In this document: positions 36,476-47,615 of the stretch, piece after piece | Layout: every line of letters starts with the position of its first letter | Numbering within the stretch: position 1 is the first letter of the stretch | Assembly: GCF_018294505.1 (NCBI RefSeq) | Contig: NC_057794.1 | Span: forward strand, 189,632,237-189,696,236 | DNA from: Triticum aestivum | Lineage: Eukaryota > Streptophyta > Magnoliopsida > Poales > Poaceae | Direction of reading: 5' to 3' | DNA: 64,000 nt | Translations under genes and position numbers: made by a program | Notes under the pieces: model-generated | Seen by the model: the letters and a program-made list of their open reading frames with translations, nothing else | What the model was told of the DNA's origin: nothing | Databases searched by the model: none

Positions 36476-36899
36476 CTGACTGCCTGTAGGATTACCAAGC
36501 CATTCTGGTCGAAGTTGAGTCTAGAAATTCTTTAGTTATGTAAGGGATTTGATTGTGGGAAGGAACGTAAGGCTCTTTTACTCCTTTACCTCATGGCCTT
36601 CTGATCTGAGTCATCCTATCTTTCCGACGGGATTAAGGAACTAGGCTTCTCTTCCGTCTATCAGGATCACATGTTACTACTCCGTAGTTCCATAGGATTG
36701 GTTGATCAGAGTCATACCCCAGTTTTGAGTATTTCCGGTGTAGTCTGTTTAGTATGATCTCAGAACCTTGAGTATGTTACCACCCCATTTTTAGTAGGAT
36801 GTCTCATTCTGAGCATTTTACTGCCGTTATGCTGCCGAAATTTCCCTAGGAGTTCGAGAGATACTAATTCCTTGTTCTACATTCTACAGTCCATAGTTA

Positions 36900-39800
36900 A
36901 TGTTGATTTCGTCCTTGGTTTCGTTTCTCAGGATGTCATCAGCTAAGCGAAGTTCCGTTGCTCGTAGCCAGAACCACGGAGATGGTAGGGATGAGGATCC
37001 TCCTGATCAGCCTTCGTTGACAAAGTTCATGCTAGAGATGGAGAGGAACAAGCGTGAGTCCAACCGCTTGTTGGCACGTATCGAGGAGAACACCGCACAT
37101 CAGTCCAATAAGCCTGTGACCATTCATGACTTCATTCGCTTGCACCCACCTACCTTCCATCATTCCATCGGGCCACTCGATGCAGATGACTGGCTCCGTA
37201 GCATCACTCATAAGCTGCATTCCACGAGCGTAGCCGAAAGTGACAAGGTCACCTATGCTGCACACCACCTGGAAGGTCCTGCTAGTCTTTGGTGGCAGAA
37301 CTATGAGGCTATGCTTCCAGCTGGCCAGACTTCCACCTGGAGGGATTTCGTTGAGGCTTTTCGCGAGCATCACATTCCCCAGGCCCTCCTTGATCGCAAG
37401 AGAGAAGAGTTCTGTAGCTTCACCCAGGATAAAATGGCTGTTGATGCTTACAGCCGAGAGTTTGAGAACCTCGCCCGCTATGCTACAGAAGAGGTGTCCA
37501 CGGACGCCAAGAAGCAGGCTAGGTTCCGGAAGGGTCTCAACCCCAAGTTGCGTCGTGATCTCCATCTGCATCATTGTGGTACATTCCAAGCCCTAGTGAA
37601 CAAGGCCATTAATGCAGAGACATCTCAACTCACTTACGAGGAGTCTCGTAAGCACACCCGTGCTTTGGGATCTTCCTCCGGTTCTAGTTCTCAGAAGCGC
37701 CGGATTTGGGTTCCAAACTCCGCTCTTCCACCCAAATATGTATCGAGGCCATCTTATGTGGCACCTCGTCCAGTTCAGCAGTATGCTCCACCCAGGCCTA
37801 TTGGTGGACCGCTTTCCAATGCAGGTCCACATCCTACCTCCAAGATTTGTTACAAGTGCGGAGAGCCAGGCCACATTGCCCGTATTTGCACTCAGACCGG
37901 AGTTGCTCCACCCCAGCCCGAGAAGTCTATTGTCCATGGTAAGCCATCACGCAAGATGGTCAGTGCCAAGTCAGCTCCCACTGAACATGGACGTGTGTAT
38001 CACGTCTCAGCTAAAGCCGCTCATGATGATCCAGATGTCGTTCTTGGAACACTCCTTGTCAACTGTCATCCAGCATCGGTTTTGTTCGATACTGGAGCGT
38101 CTCATTCCTCCATTTCTGAAAGCTATGCCCGCTTGCACGACATGTCATTTTGTGATATGCCAACTCCGCTAGTCATCCAAACTCCTGGATCCAAATGGCA
38201 AACTTCTAGGATAAGTTATGGCAATGAAATCCTTGTGGACAGACTTGCATTCCTTGCCTCCTTGATATCTCTCAAGTCTTCGGATATCAACATCATCTTG
38301 GGTATGGACTGGATGACAGCTCATCATGCCAAGATTGATTGTTTCACCAGGTCTGTTCAGCTCACACACCCATCTGGCAAGATAGCCATTGTCTCCACTA
38401 GAGTTGCAAAGCGTCAGCTCTATTCCCTTAATGCCAGCCCTCTTCCAGACCTTGAAGATATCCCGGTAGTCCGTGACTTTCCGGATGTCTTTCCAGAGGA
38501 ACTGCCAGGTGTTCCGCCTGACAGAGATGTAGAGTTCGTCATAGATCTTATCCCAGGGATTGCTCCAATCTCCCGGAGACCTTACAAGATGGCACCCCTA
38601 GAATTAGCCGAGCTTAAGAAACAACTCGATGAGTCCTTGCAAAAGGGTTTCATCCGTCCTAGCTCTTCTCCTTGGGCTTGCCCCGTCCTCTTCGTCAAGA
38701 AGAAAGACGGTACGGACCGGATGGTTGTAGATTATCGTCCCGTTAATTTGGTCACGATAAAGAACAAGTATCCGCTTCCCAGGATCAACGACCTGTATGA
38801 TCAGCTCGCTGGATCCTCAGTCTTCTCCAAGATGGATTTAAGATTAGGCTACCATCAAATCAAGATCAGAAACGGGGACATTCCCAAGACAGCTTTTGTC
38901 ACTCGTTATGGTCAGTATGAGTACACCGTCATGTCCTTTGGCCTAACCAACGCCCCAGCCACATTCTCCCGCTTGATGAACTCGATCTTCATGGAGTACT
39001 TAGATAAGTTCGTCGTGGTTTACCTCGATGATATTCTTATTTACTCGAAGAACGAGGAAGAGCATGCCGAACATATTAGACTTGTGTTAGAAAAACTCAG
39101 AGAGCACCGCCTTTATGCCAAGTTCTCCAAGTGTAAATTTTGGTTGCCAGAAGTGACCTACCTAGGCCACGTAATTTCTGGTAAGGGCATTGCTGTCAAT
39201 CCCGAGAGAGTTCAGGCTGTTCTCGATTGGACTCCACCTGAAACAGTCAAACAAGTTAGGAGTTTCCTTGGCCTAGCCAGCTATTGTCGCCGCTTTGTTG
39301 AAAACTTCTCCAAAGTAGCCAAACCCCTCACGGAACTTCTCAAGAAAGATAAAAAGTTCGAGTGGTCCCCACAGTGTGAGTACAGTTTTCAGGAACTAAA
39401 AAGACGCCTGACTTCTGCTCCCATACTTGTGGCACCGGATTTCACTAAAGACTTTATTATCTACTGCGACGCCTCACGACAGGGACTAGGTTGCATTCTT
39501 ATGCAGGATCGTCATGTGATTGCCTATGCATCTCGACAGTTGCATCCACATGAGGAGAATTATCCTACACATGATCTAGAGCTTGCAGCCGTAGTCTATG
39601 CACTCAAGACCTGGCGACATTACCTCCTTGGTAAACGTTGCGAGATCTACACTGATCACCAGAGTCTCAAGTATATCTTCACCCAACCAGATTTGAACCT
39701 TAGGCAAAGACGTTGGTTGGAGTTAATCATAGATTATGATCTAGGGATTACCTACACCCCAGGCAAAGCCAATGTCATGGCTGATGCTCTAAGTCGTAAA

Positions 39801-41405
39801 TCCTATTGCAATAATCTCATGTTGCAGCAAGGCCAACCACTTCTCCATGAGGAATTCTGTAAGCTTAATCTTCACATAGCTCCTCGCGGTTTTGTTTCCA
39901 CCTTGGTGGCGAAACCTACCCTTGTGGATCTTATCATAGAAGCCCAGAAGCATGATACGGGGATTACCCGGATCAAGAGAAACATTGCCAAGGGTATTGC
40001 TGGTAGTTTCTCTATGGATGATCGTGGTGTTGTTTTCTTTGAGAATCGCTTGGTGGTTCCCAAGAAGCAACATCTTCGACAATTGATTCTTAAGGAGGCG
40101 CATGAATCTCCTCTCACAATTCATCCCGGTAGTACTAAGATGTATCAGGATCTACGCCAGAGGTTCTGGTGGACTAGGATGAAGAGAGAAATCGCTGAGT
40201 TCATTGCTAACTGTGACGTTTGTCGTCGCGTTAAGGCAGAGCATCAAAGGCCTGCTGGCACCCTTCAGCCTTTAGCTATTCCTGAGTGGAAATGGGACAA
40301 AGTTGGTATGGACTTCATTACCGGCTTTCCCAGGACCAAGAAAGGGAATAACACTATCTTCGTAGTCGTTGATCGTCTTTCCAAAGTGGCTCACTTCCTT
40401 CCTGTTCGGGAAAGTATCACTGCTGGTCAGCTTGCTGACTTATATATTTCTCGAATAGTGTCACTTCATGGTGTTCCACTAGAGATCAATTCAGACCATG
40501 GCAGTCTTTTCACTTCTCATTTCTGGGAGAGTTTCCAAACTGCCATGGGAACCCATCTTTCTTTCAGTACCGCTTTCCACCCTCAGTCGAGTGGCCAGGT
40601 GGAACGGGTCAATCAAATTCTCGAAGACATGCTCAGAGCTTGCGTTATCTCATTCGGTATGGATTGGGAGAAATTTCTTCCTTTCGCCGAGTTTGCTTAT
40701 AACAATAGCTACCAATCCAGCCTCAAGCAAGCTCCTTTTGAGGTTCTCTATGGACGAAGATGTCGAACACCTTTGAACTGGTCAGAAACCGGTGAAAGAC
40801 AATTCTTTGGACCGGATATGATCCGGGAGGCAGAAGAGCAAGTTTGCATCATTCGTGAGAATTTGAAAACAGCCCAGTCTCGTCAGAAGAGCCAGTACGA
40901 TCGTCATCATAAGGATGTGACTTATGAGATTGGCGACCAAGCTTACCTTCGGGTTACTCCTTTGAAGGGTACCCATTGTTTCGGTATCAAGGGCAAGTTG
41001 GCTCCTCGTTACATTGGTCCTTTTCGTATTCTCGCTAAACGAGGAGAGGTTGCCTACCAGTTGGAACTACCCCCACATCTTTCTCGAGTTCATGATGTCT
41101 TCCACGTCTCTCAACTCAGGCGTTGCTTCTCGGATCCCATCCGCGGAGTGGACCACGAAACGCTTGATCTCCAAGATAACCTCACATACCGAGAGTACCC
41201 GGTTCGCATTCTTGATCAAGCAGAGCGTGTTACTCGACGTCGGAACATCAAGTTTCTCAAAGTTCAGTGGTCTCATCATTCCGAGAGAGAAGCTACCTGG
41301 GAGCGAGAAGATCGTCTTCGACTGGAGTACCCCGTTTTCTTTCCGTCGACCCCTGAATCTCGAGACGAGATTCTTTCAAGTGGGGGCGAGTTGTCACATC
41401 CCTAG
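36900..41405 (+). CDS. Gag-pol polyprotein, intact frame (1501 codons)
   Basis: One open frame; the in-frame ATG at 36930 ([14 protein letters not shown]) is the likelier start. Domains by residue of the full frame: gag/capsid ~50-260; zinc knuckle [14 protein letters not shown] ~317-330; aspartic protease DTGAS at 397; reverse transcriptase ~560-770 with YLDD at 708-711; RNase H from ~853 (YCDAS at 855-859) to ~975 (ADALSRKS); integrase with zinc-binding His 1068 to Cys 1105 and catalytic Asp 1138, Asp 1199, Glu 1235 (35 residues between the last two). A GPY/F-type module follows at ~1370 ([12 protein letters not shown]), then a chromodomain-like tail ~1435-1485. The stop lies 14 bases inside the 3' LTR. 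All catalytic motifs I can check are present, so the element may be autonomous. Confidence 0.95.
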   Translation: MLISSLVSFLRMSSAKRSSVARSQNHGDGRDEDPPDQPSLTKFMLEMERNKRESNRLLARIEENTAHQSNKPVTIHDFIRLHPPTFHHSIGPLDADDWLRSITHKLHSTSVAESDKVTYAAHHLEGPASLWWQNYEAMLPAGQTSTWRDFVEAFREHHIPQALLDRKREEFCSFTQDKMAVDAYSREFENLARYATEEVSTDAKKQARFRKGLNPKLRRDLHLHHCGTFQALVNKAINAETSQLTYEESRKHTRALGSSSGSSSQKRRIWVPNSALPPKYVSRPSYVAPRPVQQYAPPRPIGGPLSNAGPHPTSKICYKCGEPGHIARICTQTGVAPPQPEKSIVHGKPSRKMVSAKSAPTEHGRVYHVSAKAAHDDPDVVLGTLLVNCHPASVLFDTGASHSSISESYARLHDMSFCDMPTPLVIQTPGSKWQTSRISYGNEILVDRLAFLASLISLKSSDINIILGMDWMTAHHAKIDCFTRSVQLTHPSGKIAIVSTRVAKRQLYSLNASPLPDLEDIPVVRDFPDVFPEELPGVPPDRDVEFVIDLIPGIAPISRRPYKMAPLELAELKKQLDESLQKGFIRPSSSPWACPVLFVKKKDGTDRMVVDYRPVNLVTIKNKYPLPRINDLYDQLAGSSVFSKMDLRLGYHQIKIRNGDIPKTAFVTRYGQYEYTVMSFGLTNAPATFSRLMNSIFMEYLDKFVVVYLDDILIYSKNEEEHAEHIRLVLEKLREHRLYAKFSKCKFWLPEVTYLGHVISGKGIAVNPERVQAVLDWTPPETVKQVRSFLGLASYCRRFVENFSKVAKPLTELLKKDKKFEWSPQCEYSFQELKRRLTSAPILVAPDFTKDFIIYCDASRQGLGCILMQDRHVIAYASRQLHPHEENYPTHDLELAAVVYALKTWRHYLLGKRCEIYTDHQSLKYIFTQPDLNLRQRRWLELIIDYDLGITYTPGKANVMADALSRKSYCNNLMLQQGQPLLHEEFCKLNLHIAPRGFVSTLVAKPTLVDLIIEAQKHDTGITRIKRNIAKGIAGSFSMDDRGVVFFENRLVVPKKQHLRQLILKEAHESPLTIHPGSTKMYQDLRQRFWWTRMKREIAEFIANCDVCRRVKAEHQRPAGTLQPLAIPEWKWDKVGMDFITGFPRTKKGNNTIFVVVDRLSKVAHFLPVRESITAGQLADLYISRIVSLHGVPLEINSDHGSLFTSHFWESFQTAMGTHLSFSTAFHPQSSGQVERVNQILEDMLRACVISFGMDWEKFLPFAEFAYNNSYQSSLKQAPFEVLYGRRCRTPLNWSETGERQFFGPDMIREAEEQVCIIRENLKTAQSRQKSQYDRHHKDVTYEIGDQAYLRVTPLKGTHCFGIKGKLAPRYIGPFRILAKRGEVAYQLELPPHLSRVHDVFHVSQLRRCFSDPIRGVDHETLDLQDNLTYREYPVRILDQAERVTRRRNIKFLKVQWSHHSEREATWEREDRLRLEYPVFFPSTPESRDEILSSGGELSHP
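41378..41391 (+). other. Polypurine tract
   Basis: AAGTGGGGGCGAGT directly before the 3' LTR; it overlaps the end of the gag-pol frame. Confidence 0.85.
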
Positions 41406-44400
41406 TCTGGTATGACCTAGGCTAGTTAGCTATTTGTGCATCATATTTAAATTTCATTTAAATTTGAAATGAGGATTGGTGGAACCCTCCGAATCATTTT
41501 TGAAAATGACCCAAATAAAAATTTCTCCAAAAGGGTCCAAGAAAATGCTCATGTTGCCCTCTGAAAATATTGGACAGAGATAAAAATCAAAACAATATTT
41601 TTAGGAGCTCATGGACATTTATTTTGGCCATTTGGATTAATTCGATAAATATTTGCATTGGAAATATATTTCTATATATATGAAATATGGTCCAAAAATT
41701 ATGCCAATTATAAAAGAGCTCTGGAATAATACCATTAGCCCCTACAAAAAATTGGCATAATAAAATTAAATGATTTAATATATTTATTAAATCAAACAAA
41801 TGTCAGAAAATTAGAAAAGAAAACAGAAAAGGGGAGAGANNNNNNNNNNNNNNNNNNNNNNNNNNNNNNNNNNNNNNNNNNNNNNNNNNNNNNNNNNNNN
41901 NNNNNNNNNNNNNNNNNNNNNNNNNNNNNNNNNNNNNNNNNNNNNNNNNNNNNNNNNNNNNNNNNNNNNNNNNNNNNNNNNNNNNNNNNNNNNNNNNNNN
42001 NNNNNNNNNNNNNNNNNNNNNNNNNNNNNNNNNNNNNNNNNNNNNNNNNNNNNNNNNNNNNNNNNNNNNNNNNNNNNNNNNNNNNNNNNNNNNNNNNNNN
42101 NNNNNNNNNNNNNNNNNNNNNNNNNNNNNNNNNNNNNNNNNNNNNNNNNNNNNNNNNNNNNNNNNNNNNNNNNNNNNNNNNNNNNNNNNNNNNNNNNNNN
42201 NNNNNNNCCACCGGCCTCCCCTCGCCTCCCCGACACACGCGGAAGCTCCGCTCCTCCGCCCTGAAGCTCCCCGTCAAACCGTGCCCCTCCGGACACCCCG
42301 TGGAGCCGTCGCCGTCGCCAAATTCGACTCCGGCCGCCGTGGATCCTCGCCGGCGATTCGGGAGCTACCGGGCATCCCCGACCTCGCCCTCGCGCTCGCT
42401 GGTTCCGCGGTGAGCCCCCGCACCGAACCCCCTCCTCCCCGTGTCCGTTTGCGCCGTCTAGGCCTTAGCTCCGCCATGGCCGAAGCTCGCCTCCGCTCGA
42501 GCTTGTCGCCGGCGTTGCTCCGGCGACCTTTTGGCCACGCCAGTGCACCTAGCACTCTCGCCGCACCTCGTAGTGCCCCGCTAGCGCTTTAGTTCGCGCG
42601 TTTGCACGCTGCAGCCGCGTCCCCGAACACAGCCGAGCTCCGGCCGCCGCCGCAAGCTTGCTCCGGCGAGCTCCGGCACCCCCGCAGCCCCCCCATCAGC
42701 TCCCCTGGTTGCGGACGAAGACGGGCTACGCCCCGGTGGTCTTCGCGCGATCAAACGCCGTCTGTAACGCAAGTCCGGCGAGTCGCCGCCGCGCTAATGG
42801 TCGCCGCCGGCCAGAACTCCGGCGGGCTGACGTGGCTTGTTAATTAGTCACTAATTCCCCACCTGCTGACGCTGACAAGTGGGCCCCAGGGCTTAGTCAA
42901 AGCTAACCAGCCCAGGTTTGACTCGGGGTTAACCCCCTGTCACTGACGTGTGGGTCCCACACGTCAGGTTTGACCCTGGACAGCCGCGTTGACCCGCTGA
43001 CGTCGTGCTGACGTCATGCTGGCGCAGTATATAATTTCTGGATTTAATTAAATCAGGAAATTCCAGAAATTGATTTAAACTTCAAAAATTCATAACAATT
43101 CAACCGTAGCTCAGATTAAAATAATTTATATATGAAAAATTATCAGAAAAATGTAATCTTTCCATCTGTACTAGTTTCATGCATGACAAACCAACTTATA
43201 CATGCTGAACATGAGAAAACACATTATGGCATATTAAGAGACTTATTTTGGAGTTGCATTTGAACCTTTTGTTCAAATGGACTTCATTCAAATTGAACAC
43301 TAGTTGCATTAGCTCTATCAGCATCACATCTACATGCCATGTTCATGCATCATATTGTTGCATATGATTGTGTATTGATTGCCGGCACCGTTCCTTCTCG
43401 ATAGGTCCTGCTCCGGAGACGTTCCAGAGTACCTGTCTGTGAAGCAGTGCCTCCCTTGTTGTTTTACCAGGCAAGCAAACCCCCTTGTTCATTTCGATAA
43501 ACCCTACTCTCTCGCTCCTGCTCTCAGTTATTGCATTAGGACATCAACGATTCACCTGCTACTTTGTGCTGCGGTAGTTGAACCCATTCCTCTGCATGAC
43601 CTGTCATTGCCACAGTAAATAGTTGAAACCCACTAGCATGTGTAGGAGTTGATTGAAGCCACTGATGTGTTCCTACCATGCTATGCCTGCTATTGCTTAG
43701 AGTTGTGTCAGGTCTGGTTCATTGGGAATGAATTGGAGTGTTACGATATGTTCTGATGCTGAGAGTTAAGTGTGTGAACACGATTTGGTAAAGGTAGCGG
43801 TGAGAGGCCATGTAGGAGTACATGGTGGGTTGTCTCACTGGAACCGTCTTTAAGCACTGAGTTCTGTGTATGTTGTCCAATGACTCGATACTACCACACA
43901 TTGGGTTCCGGTAACTCGACCCCTCTCGACTTATTAACCAACTTAGTCTCTGTCCAGGAGTCGCAACTAGTTTCTGGTGTTTGTAGGTAGTGTTAGTAGT
44001 CTACCAAGTGGCACTCGGCCAGGTGGGCTTGGGACAGACTAGGCACCAGTGGCACGGTGTACCAAGCGTAGATCCATCCGGCGAGGTGGGCTTGGGAACC
44101 CTGCACACATCGTTTGGGGCCGTGAGTGAAACCCCGGCCGGATCTCCTTGCGGATGGAACCCGAATAGGCGATAAACCTGGATTAGAGTCTTGTGTGGTT
44201 AGTCAGGTCGTGGCCGACACCCTCGCCAGGCTTCTGCTTGAAGGTTGCCGAGATACATGACGTGTACATGGCGGTAAGTGGCGAGAGCGTGTGTGAAGAA
44301 GTACACCCCTGCAGGGTTAACATGATCTATTCGAATAGCCGGGTCCGCGGTTATGGACTTCTTGGATGCTTACATGGTACATAGACAACTTGAAGTTGAT

Positions 44401-45515
44401 ACTATAAAATGCTCAAGACAAGTGTGAGTGCTATGGATGGCCTTCACGTAGGGAGACGGGGATGAATCCATAGTAGTGTATTGTGTGGTGATTAGTGGAC
44501 TCGTGTACGTTGTTTCACCTCCAGAGTTTCTGGTAGTCGTAGAACAGGATAGCCACAGAGTCAAAGCTGGCTTGCTGCAACTAAACCCCACATTACCCTC
44601 TTGATACAAATGCATGTATGATAGGATCTGATGTAAGTCTTGCTGAGTACCTTTGTACTCATGTTGCCTTATTTATGTTTTTGCAGCGGAGACTTCGGTC
44701 TTACTAGGGTTCTCATGGACTTCGACTAGTAGCTAGTACCTCAGCTACGATCTTGATCGGATGTTGTAGATAGTCAGGCTCTTCAGCCTTTTTCATTTGT
44801 AGATGTCTGTACCCAGACATGTAATGCTTCCGCTTGTTGCTTGTATGCTCTGTATGACGGGTCTTGTGACCCCTGTTTGCAATAAATGCTATGACGGCTC
44901 TTCTGAGCCTTTATCTATATGATTGTTGAGTTATGCTGTGATGCCATGTTGTACAGCACATACTTGCATGTTATGCGTACGTGTAATGTGTAGTGCTATG
45001 TGTGGGATCTGACTATCTAGTTGTTTATTCTTAGTAGCCTTTCTTACCGGGAAATGTCTCCTAGTGCTTCCACTGAGCCCTGGTAGCTTGCTACTGCTCC
45101 GGAACACTTAGGCTGGCCGGCATGTGTCCTTCTTCGATCTTGTGTCTGTCCCTTCGGGGAAATGTCACGCGATGAATACCGGAGTCCTGTTAGCCCGCTA
45201 CAGCCCGGTTCACCGGAGTCCTGTTAGCCCAGTGCTACAGCCTGGATTCACTCGCTGATGACCGACACGTTCGATGTTGGGTCATGGATGCCTGTCCCTG
45301 TAAGTTAGTGCCACTTTGGGTTTACGACTAGCCATGTCAGCCCGGGCTCTTTATCATATGGATGCTAGCGACACCATCGTATACGTGTGCCAAAATGCGC
45401 AAACGGTCCCGGGCAAAGGTAAGGCGACACCCGTGGGGATACCGTGCGTGAGGCCACAAAGTGATATGAGGTGTTACATGCTAGATCGATGTGGCATCGA
45501 GTCGGGGTCCTGACA
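41392..45515 (+). repeat. 3' LTR of the chromovirus-like element
   Basis: 4124 bp including 368 unknown bases. It is collinear with 33401-36459 of the 5' LTR from 42457 on, with only scattered substitutions (for example at 43525, 43987 and 44015). It ends TCCTGACA followed by the TGAAC target duplication. Confidence 0.9.
41840..42207. other. Scaffold gap (368 N)
   Basis: Unknown bases in the GC-rich part of the 3' LTR, at the same LTR position as the 5' LTR gap. This suggests a sequence that is hard to assemble. Confidence 0.95.
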
Positions 45516-45520
45516 TGAAC

Positions 45521-45648
45521 CGTCTTCCCTGATACATGAAGAGGCTGTTTTCCAAGCTTTAATGGGAATCGACTGGACCACTGTTGATTTCCAGCCAATG
45601 GGTAGGGACGAAGAAGCTGAAGTGGATGATGACGAGGAGCAGGCCTAA
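45521..45648 (+). pseudogene. Antisense gene of Tat-2, C-terminal end beyond the insertion
   Basis: Counting only one TGAAC, the reading frame that enters the insertion at 30949 continues here for about 40 codons. It contains ALMGIDWTTVDF and an acidic end (DEEAEVDDDEEQA), and closes with TAA at 45646-45648. This shows that the insertion hit a coding exon and that this part of the frame was open at that time. Confidence 0.7.
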
Positions 45649-46577
45649 ACTGGGAGCCGGTTTGTATAGCTGTCCTTGGAATCTTTCCAAAATAACAAAT
45701 GATCTTTATTCGGGCACCGTGATGCCTTGTAACAGGATAGTTAATACTTCTATCTTCAATATGCCTTCGTGCATAAGTACTGAAGCTTTTGTTCGAAAAA
45801 ACCTCCATTCATATTTCCTGCCATGTCTTGGCATGAAGCTGGTTTAGCCAAGCTTTGAAGCGGAGGTTTTATAAACCATTACCGTCAACAAGGGGGGAGA
45901 AAACAGCTCCCGTATAGATCGTATTGGGTCAATATAAACCCAGTTGTTACTCCATGATGTTAACAGGAAAAAATAAAAATAAACCGGGCATACTTCTCCG
46001 GATTAAAGGTGTTTGTTGACATAAAAGGAATCCAACAAAAAGCTAAGAACAAACAAGCCATGAAAATACCATGGAAACCAAGGCAATGATAAAAACTGTT
46101 TGCAAAAATATGCTATACTAAGCTGATCAGATGGTATTACGATGGTCGGACAGGACCAAGCCCCCAATAGGAGTGACAATGATTCAAGTCAGCCAGGTCC
46201 CCAAATGATTCATGGCATATATGCCAGATCAAGATGCGTGGCAATGGTTCGGGTTCGACCAAGCCCCCAAGTGATTTTGTGGCCTTAGGCCGACCAAGAG
46301 GCGTGACTGGTTCAGACTTGACCATGTTCCCAAGTGATCTGGTGGCTGTCGCCCATCAAAAAGTGTCGCGTTGGTTCGGACACGACCAAGGCCCCCAGTG
46401 ATGTATAAAAAGCAAATGTCAAGGGGTAAACCGGAGTCTGCTTTAAAAACAGAGCCACTCCATGTAACCACGCATGATAAGAAAGACAGAGACCCCGCTT
46501 TAGCTGAGGCTCCGGTTTTATTATATCAAAGATAATATATACACTGTCATGATATGTACATAGATAGAGCCGATGGC
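45649..46577. other. Tat-2 spacer between convergent antisense gene and pol
   Basis: 929 bp between the TAA of the antisense gene (+) and the pol stop (-). Both transcripts would terminate here. A motif of the form GTTCGG(A/G)..CGACCA(A/G)GCCCCCA recurs near 46190, 46240, 46310 and 46375 with a spacing of about 60-70 bp. No gene is seen. Confidence 0.6.
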
Positions 46578-47606
46578 TCAAGTGTAGTAAGGCCGAAGAT
46601 GAGCTATATTCCACGGCCTGTTAGTCTCCTCCTCTGATGTACGTGAGTCTTTATGCTCTCGAATATCAATCAGATAGTACGACCCGTTGTGCAGATTCTT
46701 GCTGACCACGAAAGGTCCCTCCCAAGGTGGGGATAACTTGTGTATATCTGTTTGGTCTTGGATGAGCCGAAGCACGAAATCTCCTTCTTGAAAAGTTCTG
46801 GTTCTAACCCGGCGACTGTGATAGCGACGAAGATCTTGTTGGTAAATCGCCAAACGGGCAGCTGCTATATCACGCTCCTCGTCCAATAGGTCCAAAGCGT
46901 CTTGCCGTGTTGTCTCATTGTCCGCTTCGACATAAGCTGCCACCCGAGGCGAATCATGCCGGATATCACTAGGGAGAACTGCCTCTGCTCCGTAGACCAT
47001 GAAAAATGGCGTGTATCCTGTGGATCGGTTTGGCGTAGTATTGATACTCCATAGCACAGATGGTAGCTCTTCAACCCAACATCCTGGTGTTCTTTGCAAT
47101 GGGACCATAAGCCGGGGTTTGATGCCTCGCAAGATCTCTTGATTAGCTTGTTCTGCCTGTCCATTGGACTGGGCGTGTGCCACTGACGACACGTCAAGCC
47201 GGATATGCTCTCGTTCACAGAACTCCTTCATAGCGCCCTTAGATAAATTGGTACCATTGTCAGTAATGATACTGTGTGGAAAGCCAAACCGGAAAATCAC
47301 CTTTTTGATGAACTGCACCGCTGTTGCTGCATCACACTTGCTGACAGGCTCCGCTTCAACCCACTTGGTAAATTTGTCAACTGCCACCAAAAGGTGGGTT
47401 TTCTTATCCTTGGATCTTTTAAAAGGTCCGACCATATCCAGCCCCCAAGTTGCAAACGGCCACGTTATTGGGATCATCCTCAATTCTTGAGCCGGCACAT
47501 GAGCACGCCTTGAAAATTTCTGACATCCATCACACCGTTTAACCAAGTCCTCTGCGTCAGCATGCGCTGTCAACCAGTAGAACCCGTCACGAAACGCCTT
47601 TGCCAC
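46578..47606 (-). pseudogene. Tat-2 pol: integrase
   Basis: Open to the pol stop at 46578. Zinc-binding second half RCDGCQKFSRR; catalytic core blocks GLDMVGPF, IITDNGTNLS and HAQSNGQAEQANQ carry the D, D and E residues. The C-terminal LSPPWEGPFVV block follows, then the end (WNIAHLRPYY). The zinc-binding HH half lies upstream of the TGA at 47616 in the same frame. Apart from that stop the domain looks complete. Confidence 0.88.
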
Positions 47607-47615
47607 CAGAGACTT

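Larger units (their letters stand above)
30950..45515 (+). mobile_element. Chromovirus-like (Tekay-type) Gypsy retrotransposon, apparently young
   Basis: LTRs at 30950-36459 and 41392-45515 begin TGTCACATCC and end GGGGTCCTGACA. Identical TGAAC flanks it (30945-30949 and 45516-45520). It has an iMet primer site, a polypurine tract and one uninterrupted gag-pol frame. The integrase ends in a GPY/F module followed by a chromodomain-like tail, typical of chromoviruses; the long LTR suggests the Tekay branch (inference). Over the well-assembled 3 kb the LTRs differ at few positions. It interrupts a coding exon of the Tat-2 antisense gene. Lengths are affected by N gaps. Confidence 0.92.

Noticed and set aside
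37032..37589. Long minus-strand and alternative-frame ORFs inside the gag-pol gene (for example 37032-37589 and 37612-38172).
   Set aside because: They are shadows of the intact + strand polyprotein and have no recognisable motifs.
4425..45515. The chromovirus-like element as the autonomous partner of the LARD (both use an iMet primer site and have ~4-kb LTRs).
   Set aside because: LTR termini differ (TGTGACGCCCC versus TGTCACATCC) and no shared internal sequence was seen, so a direct helper relation is not supported here.
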